Assembly (NCBI GenBank): GCA_963682055.1 | Contig: OY821742.1 | Location: forward strand, 32,335,060-32,399,059 | DNA length: 64,000 nt | Origin: Primula veris | Lineage: Eukaryota > Streptophyta > Magnoliopsida > Ericales > Primulaceae | Direction of reading: 5' to 3' | Part shown: in pieces, positions 43,260 to 54,884 of the stretch | How positions within the stretch are numbered: position 1 is the first letter of the stretch | Layout of the letters: each line of letters begins with the position of its first letter | Position numbers and translations under genes: made by a program | The notes under the pieces: model-generated | Database searches by the model: none | What the model was told of the DNA's origin: nothing | What the model saw: only the letters and a program-made list of their open reading frames with translations

Positions 43260-45260
43260 TTTTTTTATATTAATGGTGGAGAAAACCCACTTTTTTATTT
43301 ATTGAGGAGAATAAAAAGTGGGGAAAAAAACCCACAACAATAAAACAGAGTATCGGTAGTGCAGTGAAAAGAAATACAAGGGCTTATAAACACAAAATAG
43401 AACTTTAAATGAACAAAGCCAAAAGTGTGTGTAATCTCATAGTTTTCTTGGTATTTTGGGGACTAAAGATGTAATAAAGATACATCTCATCCACCACACC
43501 TCTTCGCCTGGACCAGACATCTCGGTCTCAGACAAAGTAGATATATCTATATAGAGAGAGCCACCTCTCTCTTCCTCCATCTTGCTGCTTCTACTCCTCC
43601 TCATTTCAAAATCGTAAATATGGTAACCCTTTATTTTCAAAATCGTAAATACTTTCAGTGTTGGTGAGAAGTTAGTGAGGTTGCTAGAGATTTTCAAATC
43701 AATCAAGCAGCCTAGATTTCCTAACAAATCAACATCAGGATTGGCTTCTCTAGGCACAAAGCAAATTAGATAAGTATCCATATTTATTAGATCTTTAATT
43801 TCGTTGATGATGTGCCTGATTTTCCAAGAAACTTTTTGATTGTTCTTCAAAATGGTAACCAAAATTAGAGAGTCACTTTCAATAATTAGATTACTGTAAT
43901 TTGTTATTTTTAACCCCATTAAGATAGCTAAGACTTCAGCTTCAATACTGGATTTGCCATGGCTAGGTGATGAAAAGCCTTTGACAAAAGTAGCATTTGA
44001 ATCTCTAAGAAGTCCTCCTATACCACTAGAATTAGTAGCACTTTTGAAACAACCATCAGTGTTTAAGTTCATGTAGCCAGTAGGTGGATTTGTCCATTTA
44101 ACTAATTGTACCTTTTTATCTCTTTGAACATGCCTTATCAGGTATAGATCACACCAATTCCAGTGAGTAGGAAACATTATTTTTTCTGGTGTGAAGCAAA
44201 ATAAGATTAACAACCTTTTTAATAATTTGTTGTTGAGACATATTCTGGTTGTTAAATTTACTTGCAAATCTAGCTTTCCAAATAAACCAAATAATATAAG
44301 ATGGGAGAATTTTTATGACGTTTTTTTTCATCTGGAGTGAGCCTTTTGTGTCTAGTAATAACCAAGAAACAAATATACCTCTCAAAGTAAGATTGTTGTA
44401 AGAAACTCCAATTAAATTCCCAAAGTAGTCCCAAACTACTTTAGCTAGATTACTTTCACTTAGTAGATCACCCAAATTTTCTTCATATTTGCTGCAACAC
44501 TCACATTTAGAAGCTAGTTGAATACCAACCCTTTTAATAGAGCTATCTACTGAAACTGCATTATTTAAGCTCTTCCAAGCAAAAGAAGATATTTTCCTTG
44601 GTATAAGATTGCCTTAAACTAAATCAAAAATCCATCTGTTTGGATGTTTTTCTCTAATTAAATTCCAAGCTGATTTGAAAGTGAAAACCCCATTTTCTGT
44701 ATCTTTCCAGATAGCTTGATCACTCTCTTCATCAATATAAAGGGGCTTTTTGACAAATAAGCTTCTATTATAAGTTGGAATTAGATTATCAATTTTTTAT
44801 TCAATCCATTTGCCTTGATAGAGAATATCATTAATTTGAATTTATTGTCTATGTTTTGATCCATTATAGGACATTCACCTGTCCAGTTGTCCAAATTCAC
44901 AGAAATGTCTCCCTTGCCAATCAACCATACAATTTTATTTTCAGAGATTTATTTAGCTTTCATCATTCTTCCCCAGGTATTGTTTCCTTTTGATACGACG
45001 CTCTCATTTGGGTGTTTAGATTTATAGTATTTAGATTTCATAAATCTAGTCCACATAGAATTTTGTATTCTAAACTTCCACCAGATTTTGAGTGAAAAAG
45101 CCTCAATAATACTTTTGAAGCTTTTCACACTCAGACCACCTTCTTTAGTAGGTCTACAAACAGACTTCCAGTTCACCCAGTGATACTTATTTTTTCCTTC
45201 TTTATTTCCCCATGGAAAATTTGCTAGAATTTGATCAATCTTTTTAATAACCAGCTTACG
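43260..45260 (-). mobile_element. LINE3, 5'-truncated LINE fused to an RPL13a pseudogene
   Basis: This is the 3' part of an L1-type LINE: RT C-terminus, zinc-binding zf-RVT region and RNase H. Its 5' end at about 45260 joins RPL13a coding sequence without a gap. The 3' end lies near a T-rich stretch at 43260-43275 on the plus strand, a possible poly(A) tail. It belongs to a different LINE family from LINE1 and LINE2, as far as its residues can be compared. Confidence 0.75.
43437..45240 (-). pseudogene. LINE3 ORF2 C-terminal remnant: RT end, zf-RVT, RNase H
   Basis: The region 45176-44949 reads NWKSVCRPTKEGGLSVKS and WWKFRIQNSMWTRFMKSKYY, the usual block after the plant LINE RT. A Cys cluster KCECCSK near 44510 with WFIWKARFASKFNNQ at about 44300 marks the zf-RVT part. 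The frame 44267-43437 holds a RNase H-like (RVT_3) domain: LNTDGCFKS, GIGGLLRDSNATFVKGFS, EAEVLAILMGLKI, IIESDSLILV and REANPDVDLL (where active copies have an N-x-x-AD-type end). Frame breaks occur near 44630, 44800 and 44150-44270. The endonuclease and RT core are missing. Confidence 0.82.
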
Positions 45261-45803
45261 ACAGCCTTGATCCTCAGCTTAGTCAATTGTATCTTGCGAT
45301 CATAAACAGCCTGTGATCTTTCCTTTCTCTTGTTCTCGAGCTCCTTGATGGTGTCATAATGGTTCCACCCAACCTCAGCAGAGAGTTTTCCCAACAAGCG
45401 ATACTTGTGTCCAGCCTGGAGCATCAGGAATGACCATCCTCTTTATCTTGTCATAAGATGGAAGAACACCTTCATAAACTTTCAACCTTTCCAATGCAAC
45501 AGCTCCACGCTTAGTCTTATGGGGAATAATCTCGCGGATGGTATGCCAAATGATCTTAGACGGGACACGAAAGTGAATAGGTCCATGGGAAGGTTTAGTG
45601 TTCATCTACTTACGTAAAAAGCAGAGGTATTTCATCTTTTACCTAACGAGGCCACCGGATAAACAAATCTCTTCACACCTAACAACCACCACTTATTGTC
45701 CGTTTAAAATCTCCTTTGCTTGCACCGATGCTAATCTTCCTAGCATGTGCTGACGTGCGTCGATTACCATACCACGTGCGCATATACCTGACCCTGACAT
45801 CAT
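45261..45803 (-). pseudogene. RPL13A: 60S ribosomal protein L13a processed pseudogene
   Basis: From an ATG at 45801-45803 the minus strand reads [20 protein letters not shown], then [16 protein letters not shown], a stop, VVVVRCEEICLSGGLVR, a stop, KMKYLCFLRK, a stop, and [11 protein letters not shown]. It continues with [29 protein letters not shown], a short deletion with frameshift at [41 protein letters not shown] and KLRIKA. This covers nearly all of the ~206-residue protein; about 18 C-terminal residues and the 3' UTR are missing. No introns interrupt it, and a CT-rich stretch like a plant 5' UTR follows the start. The coding sequence ends where LINE3 begins. Confidence 0.93.
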
Positions 45804-45904
45804 CTTTTCTCTCTCTCTCTAACTCTCTCTCTGTGTATGTATCTATGTGTGTGTGAGAGTGTGTGTTCTTAAATGGTGGTTGCTAGGGTTTTCATATCCA
45901 CATG

Positions 45905-45908
<4 letters not shown>

Positions 45909-45946
<38 letters not shown>
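45909..45946. repeat. (TA)n microsatellite
   Basis: A pure TA run of about 38 bases lies at the left edge of the MITE nest. Confidence 0.95.
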
Positions 45947-45949
<3 letters not shown>

Positions 45950-45954
45950 GGAAA

Positions 45955-46575
45955 ATGATCTATAAACACATAAAAAAGCACATTAGATTTACACATTAAT
46001 CCTAACTCTCCATTTAGTTTAATTTTAATGGTTAAGATTGCTTTTAAATTATCTAGTAATAATACATGATTAATAAAAACAGCTATAAACTACTTTTATG
46101 AAGAAAAACCTCCCTGCTCTCTCTAACCCATCACCACCACCGAACCCCACCGCCCCACCCGACCACTCCCAAACCTAGCTGATTCAACCCGACCCGCCAT
46201 GTTATCATCAGCGGACAGGGAATGACATATCTTCTTCTTTTTTGGCAAAGTGGAAGATGACATATCTTTTGATCACTTAATTGCTATTTTATGAGAATTA
46301 ATTAGATCCAATTTTTGGAAAGCTATATTTTAGCTTTGAGTTGAGTTTTTATGCTTCTGGTATTGCAACAGAATATCCTATTAAAGTAAAATTATGGACA
46401 TCAGAGAGAGAGCAGGATTGCAAAAAAAAAAAAAAAACATAGTGACAAAAGTGTCTACTCTTTTAATTACTAGATAAATTAATCTTGGCCATTAAAATTA
46501 AACTAAATGAAGGGTTAGAATTAATGTGTAAACATAGTGTGTTTTTTTATGTGTGTATAGATACTTCTCCTATAT
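45955..46575. mobile_element. Foldback MITE, about 620 bp
   Basis: The left arm, about 45958-46065, has AAACACATAAAAAAGCAC, TTTACACATTAATCCTAAC, TTTAGTTTAATTTTAATGG and ATTATCTAGTAAT. The right arm, about 46460-46572, has the reverse complement blocks ATTACTAGATAAAT, CCATTAAAATTAAACTAAAT, GTTAGAATTAATGTGTAAAC and TTTTTTATGTGTGTATAG. The central 390 bp has no gene; a CCACCACCGAACCCCACC-like GC-rich stretch stands out at 46120-46200. Exact ends and target duplication are not fixed. Confidence 0.75.
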
Positions 46576-46580
46576 ATATA

Positions 46581-46895
46581 CTAGTAATCGTGCCCCACAT
46601 GTTGCGTGTGCGGCACGTAATGCAATAAAAATATAGAAAATATGTATATTTAAAATATAGAAAATATGTATAGTTATAATATAAATATGTGTATAATACA
46701 AAAAAAACATAGTTTAAAATTTAAAAGAATTTTTGGTTGTTAAATAGTAATAAATATTTTTATTAGTTTTTACTTTTTATATTTTTATATGAGTATGATA
46801 TTATTGTAATTAATATAAAGGTGTTGAGATATTTTTGGAAAAAATTGGCTAAATTTGACAGCCTCATTTGATTTGGGTTGGCTTATTATAATAGA
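46581..46895 (-). mobile_element. Helitron-like element, 315 bp, between two MITEs
   Basis: Read on the minus strand the 3' end is GTGCCGCACACGC, a loop, then ATGTGGGGCACGATTACTAG followed by T. This is a clear stem-loop about 6-8 bases before a CTAG end, the hallmark of Helitron 3' termini. The 5' end is likely TCTATTATAATAAGCC at 46895, but the base before TC is T rather than the expected A, so this end is less sure. Too small to be autonomous. Confidence 0.6.
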
Positions 46896-47546
46896 ATACA
46901 CACACATAAAAAAACAGACTATATTTATACATTAATCATAGCCATCCATTGTATTTTTTTCAATGGTTGAGATTGAATCAATTAATTCATTAAAAAACAT
47001 TCTGTATGTCTCTCTATCTCTCTCTGGATGAATATCTACCAAACAAAATTATGATAATAAAATTCCAAAAACAAAAATTGAGCTTAAAAGCTACAAACAA
47101 AGGCAAAAAAAAATATGTTGAAAATAGTGTTAACATTTTCATAAACATAAAAAAATAAAAAAAATAAAAAATGAAATACTCATAAGCTAGGATTCAATTA
47201 TGAAATCGGACATGTGGTGGGCATATAAAAGACATTTACATTGTATATCTATAAATGTGTTTAACTTTTAACATATGACTACATTGACTAAACCCACTCG
47301 CCAAGGTGAGTGACATAGAAAAAACCATATTTAGAGTAAATATATTGTCTTTATTCATTTTTCTTGAACTGGAAAAATATTGTCTTTAATCATTTTTCTT
47401 GAAATGGGAATCAAGTTTTGATTTGTCATATTAGTTTTTGAAGAGTTTAAGAATTAGATAGAGAAAGTTAGACATGGGGAGGAGGAGGAGGTCTGGAAAA
47501 ATAAAGAAAGGGATACAAAGTGATTTTTTTAATAAATTAATTGATT
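46896..47546. mobile_element. Foldback MITE, left part, interrupted by LINE1
   Basis: The left arm (46896-47010) has ATACACACACATAAAAAAAC, ATACATTAATCATAGCC and TCAATGGTTGAGATTGAATC. The other arm is split: TTTAATAAATTAATTGATT ends at 47546, and ATTGATTCAATCTCAACCAT resumes at 52121 on the far side of LINE1. The remaining part of that arm is best preserved in copy 1 (2217-2300). The interior, 47010-47520, is AT-rich and empty of genes. Confidence 0.7.
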
Positions 47547-47899
47547 TTTCTTTTTTTAAGGAAACATTTCATTCATAGAGGGACCTAACTCATTTCATAG
47601 TAATTAAAATGACACATTTACAAGAAAAGATCTCAGCAAACCAACATACAAAAGGAAATACAACTTTGCTACAAAGCAGAGAAAAGTAAATAGTTAAAAC
47701 AAAACAAACACACTGACTACCCACTAATTACTATTTTCTTCAGTTGGGACATTCTTCAAACTTAGCAAAACCTTTAGCATCCTTACGTTATGTTCCAAGC
47801 TTTCATTCACTTCAAGAAACCTACACTTCTCATTTACTCACCATCACAAAACCAGGCATTCGCAGCAATAACCATTGGCCTACTGTAGAAACTAAAAAA

Positions 47900-50800
47900 T
47901 TATTTTTTATCCATTTTGGTCTTTCTAAAACTCATGACACCATTATAGTCCATCATATATGTGTCATACGACTTAGACGGGAGAAAAGATGCATTAAAAT
48001 AAATGTTACTCAGCCCATTTGCATCCGCTTTGGCTAGACTATCCGTCACTTTATTTTGTTCTCTCCAAACAAATTTTATTTCCCCACCAATATACATCAA
48101 AAGAGTTGTAATATCCTCCCATAATGATACAAATTTAATATCAACAAATCTCGAGTTTTCCACCAATTTACTATCAACAGTGAGCCCGTTTCTATTCCCA
48201 CGTTAGCCAAACCTAAAGAGTAGCAAATCAACAGGCCACTTAATAGAGCATTCAGATCCGCATCCATTACATCTAACACACTGCTAGGAAAACTATAGGC
48301 CACCACAATAGAACTATCTTCATTTCTCACAATTCTTCCACCTCCTGCCAGGTTCTTATTTTTATAAATAGAACCATCAAAATTTAGTTTCAATTTTCCA
48401 GTGGGAGAAGACAACCATTTAACTGCCACCACAACAATTTTAATATAGGGTATTTTCAGAATATGAAGTGTGTCTAAAGTTCCTGAAAAGGTAACAAACC
48501 CTTATTGGCTTGATACAAACATTTAAATCTAAGAGCCATTTATCCACTTTCTGAATAATACTCACTGAATGGATTTTAGTACACTCATGCTTTGAAATAC
48601 ACTTTACTTAATCATATCTCCCACATAATTAAAATGGGAAGTAAGCAAGCCAAAGCATTATATTGAGAGCAGCCAGAATTTTTTCCTGTACCATTGACTT
48701 ACAAACTCTCTCCAATTCATAATTTTTGAGTAGGGGAAACCAAATATTTCACTATAATGAGACCAAAGTTTTCAAGCAATTTCACTAGAACCAAAAATAT
48801 GCTCAGTACTATCTACCTGCGAAGAGAAACAACAAGCACATTTAGAGGCTAAAGAGATTCCATATCTCTGAATATCAGAATCTAATTTGATCCCTTTGAA
48901 CCATAATTTTCAACAAAATATGGAGATCTTCATTGACAAGGATTTATTCCACAGAAATTTAGCAACATTGAAAGGAGAATTTTTAGTTCTAAAGAAATTA
49001 TAAGCCTCTTTCACACTAAACATGCCACTTCTAACCATGGGTCAGTATCTTATGTCTTACCCACTTCTAAGTCTGACTTGAATATCTCTGATAGTTTTAG
49101 TTAAACACTGATCATCCAACATATTAAGAACTTCAGTATTCCATTCATTTTGAAGCATTACTTGGTTCAAAAGAAGGTTAGGTAGACTGAAATTAAAACA
49201 ATCACTCGTGCATCCATTTCCACTCCAGTCTTCATACCAAAAGCTCAAAGATCCCTCCCTCAATAACCATTTACTTTTCCTTATAAGCACTATAATGAAA
49301 GAGGACAAAACTTTCTAGCTATTAGAACAAGCATTTCCTACCTTAGGTTGTAACCAGTTCGCATTCTTGCTAAAATATTTTTGGTACATAAAAGTAGTCC
49401 ATAAAGAAATGTCATTCAGCAATCTCCATCTAAGTTTAACTTGAAAGACAGTTAACACCTTTCTTAAGCTTCTAACACCTATACCACCTTCCTCAATAGG
49501 TTTAGACATTTTCTTCCAACTAATCCAGTGATGTTTACTCTTTCCTTTATAACTACCCTAGAAGAAATCAGAGAATAACTTTTCAACTCTGTTCAAAACC
49601 AACTCTTGAGGATTTAAGACAGATAGAAGATGAACAGGTATAGAGGATAGCACATATCTCAGCAGAACAACCCTACCCACATTAGAGAGAATATTAACAT
49701 TCCAGTTTGCCACTTTGCTAGTAATTTTGGCAATTAAATCATCATACATTTTAGCAATGAGGGTAGTGTGATGTAGAGGGATGCCTAGATACATAGTGGG
49801 AAATTTTCACTCCATGAAACCTGTAGTGTTGGCTATACTGTCTTTTCTACATTTTAGGGCTCTATGAGTTAAGAAAACACTCTTAGAGTTGTTTAAGAGT
49901 TGACCAGAAACAGCTTCATAATCATGAATAAACTCCATCAATCTTTCCAAGTTATTTTTAGTTCCATTTGTGAAAATCATCACATCATCTGCAAATCGTA
50001 AATGAGAAATAGGAGTAATTTCAGTAGCTACTTTGTAAGGCAGTATCTTCTTTTCTTCTACCAACTTTGAGAGCCCCCTATTAAACGCCTCTTCAGTTAA
50101 AACAAAAAGTTGTGGAGAGAGAGGATCTCCTTTATTAAGGTCCATTTAGAAGAGAAATAACCTGCAGTACCTCCATTAACACTAATGGAATAGAAAACAT
50201 TTGTTACACATCTCATAATAATCTGGACCCAATCATTATTAAACCCATAAACCTCAAGAACTTTTTTAATAAACTTCCAATTAACTCTGTCAAATGCTAA
50301 ATTTAGCCATATCAAGTTTAAAAGCCACATTTCCTCCTCTCATACTATCACTTAATTGTCTAATCAGTTCTTGAGAAAGCAGAATACAATCACTTATTAG
50401 CCTACCATTCACAAAACCATGTTGATTCAAAGAGACCAATTTAGGCATAATGGTGGAAAGTCTATTAGTTAGGATTTTGGAAATCAGTTTATAGGTGACT
50501 TGGCAGAGATTAATTGGTCTAAATTGACCAAAAGAAAGAGGAGAGTCAACTTTAAGAATCAAGACAATCAAGGCAGAAACCCAAGATTTGGTAAAAACAA
50601 ACCCTTTGAAAAAATCCAGAACTGCCTCATATAAATCCTCCTTGATAAGATCCCAACAACTTGTGTAAAAGGTTGCAGAAAGGGCCATCTATACCAGAAG
50701 CTGAGCCAATTGGAGTAGTAAAAAACACCTCTCTCAATTCATCAATAGAGGGAATTTTACACATAATCATATTATTATCTTCATCAACCAATGAAGAAAT

Positions 50801-51710
50801 AACATCTAACAACCCTTCTCTAACACCCAAAATTTCAACAGCTAAATGATTTTTAAAGAAACACACAAACTCTTCTTTAATTAAATCAACTTCTCCAGTA
50901 ATAGGGCCCATGGTAATCATACAAATTGCACTTTTATTTCTCCTCACTCTCATCATTTGGTGGAAAAATTTAGAGTTTTTATCCCCTTCCTTTTAACCAT
51001 TTTACTCTGCCCTTTTCCTTGAGAAAGATTTTTTCTTGCAACAAAATTTCATTAAACAAAGCTAAACAGTCATTTTAACCTTTTACTCCATTTTCAGAAA
51101 TATCACTCTCCAACCTAGCTTCCCAGTAAATTAGTTCATCTCTCAAATGTGCTAAATTATTAAACACATTCCCAAAAATTTTCTTGTTCGAGATCTTAAG
51201 AGAATTTTTAAGAGTTTTAAGCTTATAAGAAAATTTAACCATACCCTTTAAATGACACTCAATCTTCCAGCTATCTTCAACAACTTTCATAAACTCCTCA
51301 TTTCTTGTCCAAGCTCTTTGAAATTTAAATGGACAGTATACCCCATTATGAAAGGATTTAAGGGAAAATAACAAGGGAAAGTGATCTGCCACATTCCTTT
51401 CAAGACGCAAGAGATCAATATTCATATTTTTCAACCAATCAGTGTTGATTAAAGCCCTATCAAGCCTTTTCAGTTGCATAACACCCTTATTCTGTTTACA
51501 GCATGTGTAGCTAGACCACATATAGGCCAAATCACACAACCCACAGTCTTGAATAGCCTCATTAAAATCATCTATATCAGCTTTATTCCTCCTCTACCCC
51601 CTAGTGTTTCAGAACTAGTTCTTATAGTATCGAATTCACCTATCACTATCCATGGTTCATTTACCACACACATATTTCTCAACTGATCCCACACTTCCTT
51701 TCTTTCTCAC
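47900..51710 (-). pseudogene. LINE1 ORF2 remnant: endonuclease, RT, RNase H
   Basis: Endonuclease C-terminal blocks are at 51539-51075. RT blocks are FGQFRPINLCQVTYKLISKI and QHGFVNGRLISD at 50600-50400, then AFDRVNWKFIKKVLEVYGF at 50310-50250, NKGDPLSPQLFVL at 50140, and LRFADDVMIFTN, the catalytic motif with two aspartates, at 50010-49975. The post-RT block MYLGIPLHHTTLIAK...SNVGRVVLL is at 49794-49560, and KPIEEGGIGVRSLRK near 49500. The zf-RVT region is at 49000-48800, and RNase H at 48432-47900 (LNFDGSIYKNKNLAGGG, VWREQNKVTDSLAK). A 4-bp insertion at 50299-50302 relative to copy 1, the missing endonuclease N-terminus and many stops inactivate it. Confidence 0.88.
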
Positions 51711-52106
51711 ACTAGAAAACCCCTCATTATCTTTTTTTTGTGTGTTCTTTCCCTTCCTAGTAGAATTGCTAGCAGGGGTATAGAGCTTAGCGTTCTTTCT
51801 TTCTCTTTTCAGCAAGTTCGATTTCAAGCCCATATTATCAGATAGATAGTCTATTGTGTCCTCTTCTTCAGAGTCCACGGGAGAAACACAATAGTGCATA
51901 AGAAGCTGTTCAATCAGAGTATCAATAAATTTTTAAGAAATGTCTTTTTTTGATTGCTCAACAATCACCTAAAATTCACCCAATTCTTCTTCAATACTGC
52001 CCAAAATTTCAAATCTACTGCTTTTACGGGAGCTAGATTTGGTAATGGAGGTAGAATTCTTAGCACTACCAATTAGCTCCCTCACACTAGTAGAAGGTTG
52101 CTTCAT
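51700..52106 (-). pseudogene. LINE1 ORF1 remnant, copy 2
   Basis: It has the same two-part reading as copy 1: a RFEILGSIEEELGEF segment, stops, then MHYCVSPVDSEEED and a basic tail. In this copy the 301-bp deletion fuses the tail (GFSSV) to a piece of endonuclease (RKKGSVGSVEKYVCGK), giving an artefactual 80-residue frame. Confidence 0.5.
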
Positions 52107-52120
52107 AACTGCTTTCTAGG

Positions 52121-53183
52121 ATTGATTCAATCTCAACCATTAACTGCTTTTACGTGTGTATTAATCCTTCCTCTCTCTCTCTCACTCTATATATATATAT
52201 ATCTATATAAGGATCCATCACACTTAATTCCACATCTAAATCTACACCTAATCTCAAATATTCATTTTTAAAATATTCAAACTATATGATTTTGTGTAAA
52301 TTGTATACACGATAAATAATGTGGGGCTTGTATTCATTTTTAAAGAAAAAACACTTAAAAAATAAGAATTTATGATAAATTTGACCAGAGGAAGACTCTA
52401 CAAGAGGATTTATATAAATTTATTTTTCTTTAGGTTTTACGGGAGGTTTTGTGAAATAATAGCATATTATTATATGTTTTGGGCTTATGTGAGTTTTTTT
52501 AATTGATCAATGTTACTTTTTATTTTGAAATATATAAAGATTTGAGATTGGGTGTAAATTTATATGGAGATAAGTGTGGGTTCATCCTTTCCTAACCCTA
52601 AACCCTAAACCCACATAAATCATCACAAATTATTATATATACATATATGTATATATACATACATATATGTACATATATGTATATACATATATGTATATAT
52701 ACATATATGTATATATAGATACATGTATATACATACATATATACATACATGTATATACATACATATATATATATATATAAACATACATAAACCGTCCCCC
52801 GTGTTTTATGAAAATTGTAATAATTAGTGATTAGCTTTCCTAAAATTTATCCGGGAACAAATTTGATGTGTGTTGGGAAATATCTTTTAAGTGAAATAAC
52901 CTTAATTAAACGAATATGAACTCCAAGAAAGTAATGTGTATGTGGGTTTATTGTGAACATGCATGCGACTTACAAATAAACCTTTTGAACATGTCGTTTA
53001 GGTGAACTTAGTTAGGTTGTCTTAAAATAATTTCTAAATTGCAAACCTATAAGAATTTAGTATGGTAGTCGGATCTAACAATAGAGAGGTAATAATTAAT
53101 TGCAATTATTATCAAGAGGAAATAATTAATTACAATTATTATCATTTATGGTTGCTACCTTTAGTTCAGTATTATTTTAATGG

Positions 53184-53215
<32 letters not shown>

Positions 53216-53712
53216 TATGTGTGTATATATATATATATATGTTATATCGGCTTATCTATATTAGGTTTAATGTTAGTTTCGTATTAAATTAAAGTAATAA
53301 CCGATTCGATAGTCTACAATATAGATAGATATTTAATAACAACATTTGAATAAATATATGTAATATATTCCCAATTAATTATCATATACGAAATTACGTA
53401 CAATTTTGACCGACTTATAACATATATCAAAGTTGTCGAAATGAAAAATTTCAAAACTAAATCATATAATTTAATATTTGAACTATATGATTAATTTTTT
53501 AAAAACATTATTCCGATAATTTTGATAAAAGTTATTGAACGATCAAAATTACACGGAATTTCATAATAGGAAAATGCACCTACGATCCCCTTGTGGGGCT
53601 AATAGTTTTCAATTCATGGAAAACCTTTTTCGCCCAGCTCTGCCACTCTCTAGAGATGTTTTTGTGATAGGTTCTATAGTAACTAGATGATCCTATTTGG
53701 TCAAATACATAG
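52121..53712. other. Non-coding region between LINE1 and the hAT-like MITE, copy 2
   Basis: It begins with the MITE arm remnant at 52121-52165, where about 50 bp present in copy 1 are missing. It contains microsatellites at 52625-52775 (ATAC/ATGT) and 53180-53240 (TA). It is otherwise near-identical to 2217-3896. No gene is seen. Confidence 0.75.
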
Positions 53713-54023
53713 TTAGGGGTGGGCGAAAACCCGAAAAAATCGAAACGAAAAACACCGAAAAACCAAAAAATTTTCGGTCGGTTTCAGTTTACAATAAAAC
53801 CGAACCAAAAAAAAAGGAAAAGCGGAAAAAACAAAAAAAAATCCGGGAAAAACCGAAAAACCAAAAATAAAAACGAAAAATAACCGAAAAACCCGAAACC
53901 GGACCGGAAAACACCAATCCGGTTTGGTACAAGAAATAAAAAAACCAAAAAAAAACGAACCGAAAACTCTATTCGGTTTCGGTTTTGCTAAAAACCGAAC
54001 CGAACCGGACCGAACACAGCCCT
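53713..54023. mobile_element. hAT-like MITE, copy 2, 311 bp
   Basis: This is the same insertion as 3897-4209, with the same 8-bp duplication ATACATAG at 53705-53712 and 54024-54031. Small homopolymer changes separate the two copies. Confidence 0.82.
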
Positions 54024-54884
54024 ATACATAGTGACCAACTCCTATGTTCATTTCATTATAGTATTTTTGAACAAGTTCTTTATTTTGGATTATATCCTAA
54101 AATTTATTGCATAGTTTTTGCCTTTGAAAACCAAATCTCACATGAACTAAAACTAAAACTTAAACGATTCAAATTATTTCTTACATTTCTATTCATCACA
54201 AAAATTTAGACCTGCAATGAACTTTTTTAATTAAAACCAGATCATTGAAGCCGCCAAGTGTTTTCTATCGATACTATTATAAGTCATTAAGTCGGTTTTG
54301 CTTATCCTCTCTTTTGTATTTTTTGCGGTTAAGAGATATCAAAGTTGATATCGAGTTAGATGTGCTAGACAGACCTCATAAGATTTTGTTATTTCCACTT
54401 TAGTTTGTAAGATTTTAATTATCAAATTAGCGTAAGAAACTTGGAAATTGATACTAATAACGGTTTGATGATAATTAATGTATGTTTGGCTGTATAATCT
54501 TTAATTATATATGTATTTTATTAAGTTAAGCGTTCGTGTGACACGGGCCAAGCTCATGGTATATGGTTGTGTGACATCCATCTTTATGGGGGTGTTATAT
54601 TTAGTTGTTATTAAGCCCCTATCAGATCCCGAAAAGTTGGAGCCAGCAGAATGATTCGCAGCATAATTTCTTTCTATATCATATCATTTTTCAATTTATC
54701 TCGTTTTTCATTGTTTTATTAAATATTTCTGATAGAAAAGAACTAATAATATGGATAACAAATATGTTTAGTAGGTGAAAAGTAGACTTGAAGGATTTAC
54801 TTGAGATTAAATAAAGTAAAAATATGTGAAGGATGGAATTCTTGTTCGTTTTTCTTTTTCATCTCAGAATAACACGTCCCACAC

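Larger units (their letters stand above)
47547..52120 (-). mobile_element. LINE1 non-LTR retrotransposon, copy 2 (4574 bp)
   Basis: This copy is complete in the window. It is bounded by the 7-bp duplication ATTGATT at 47540-47546 and 52121-52127, and ends in an A-rich tail (T-rich on plus, 47547-47560). On the minus strand it reads ORF1 remnant, endonuclease, RT, zf-RVT and RNase H. It lacks about 301 bp of the endonuclease N-terminus that copy 1 retains; the junction is TTTCTTTCTCACACTAG near 51706. Its left 2.65 kb corresponds to sequence left of position 1. Confidence 0.9.
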
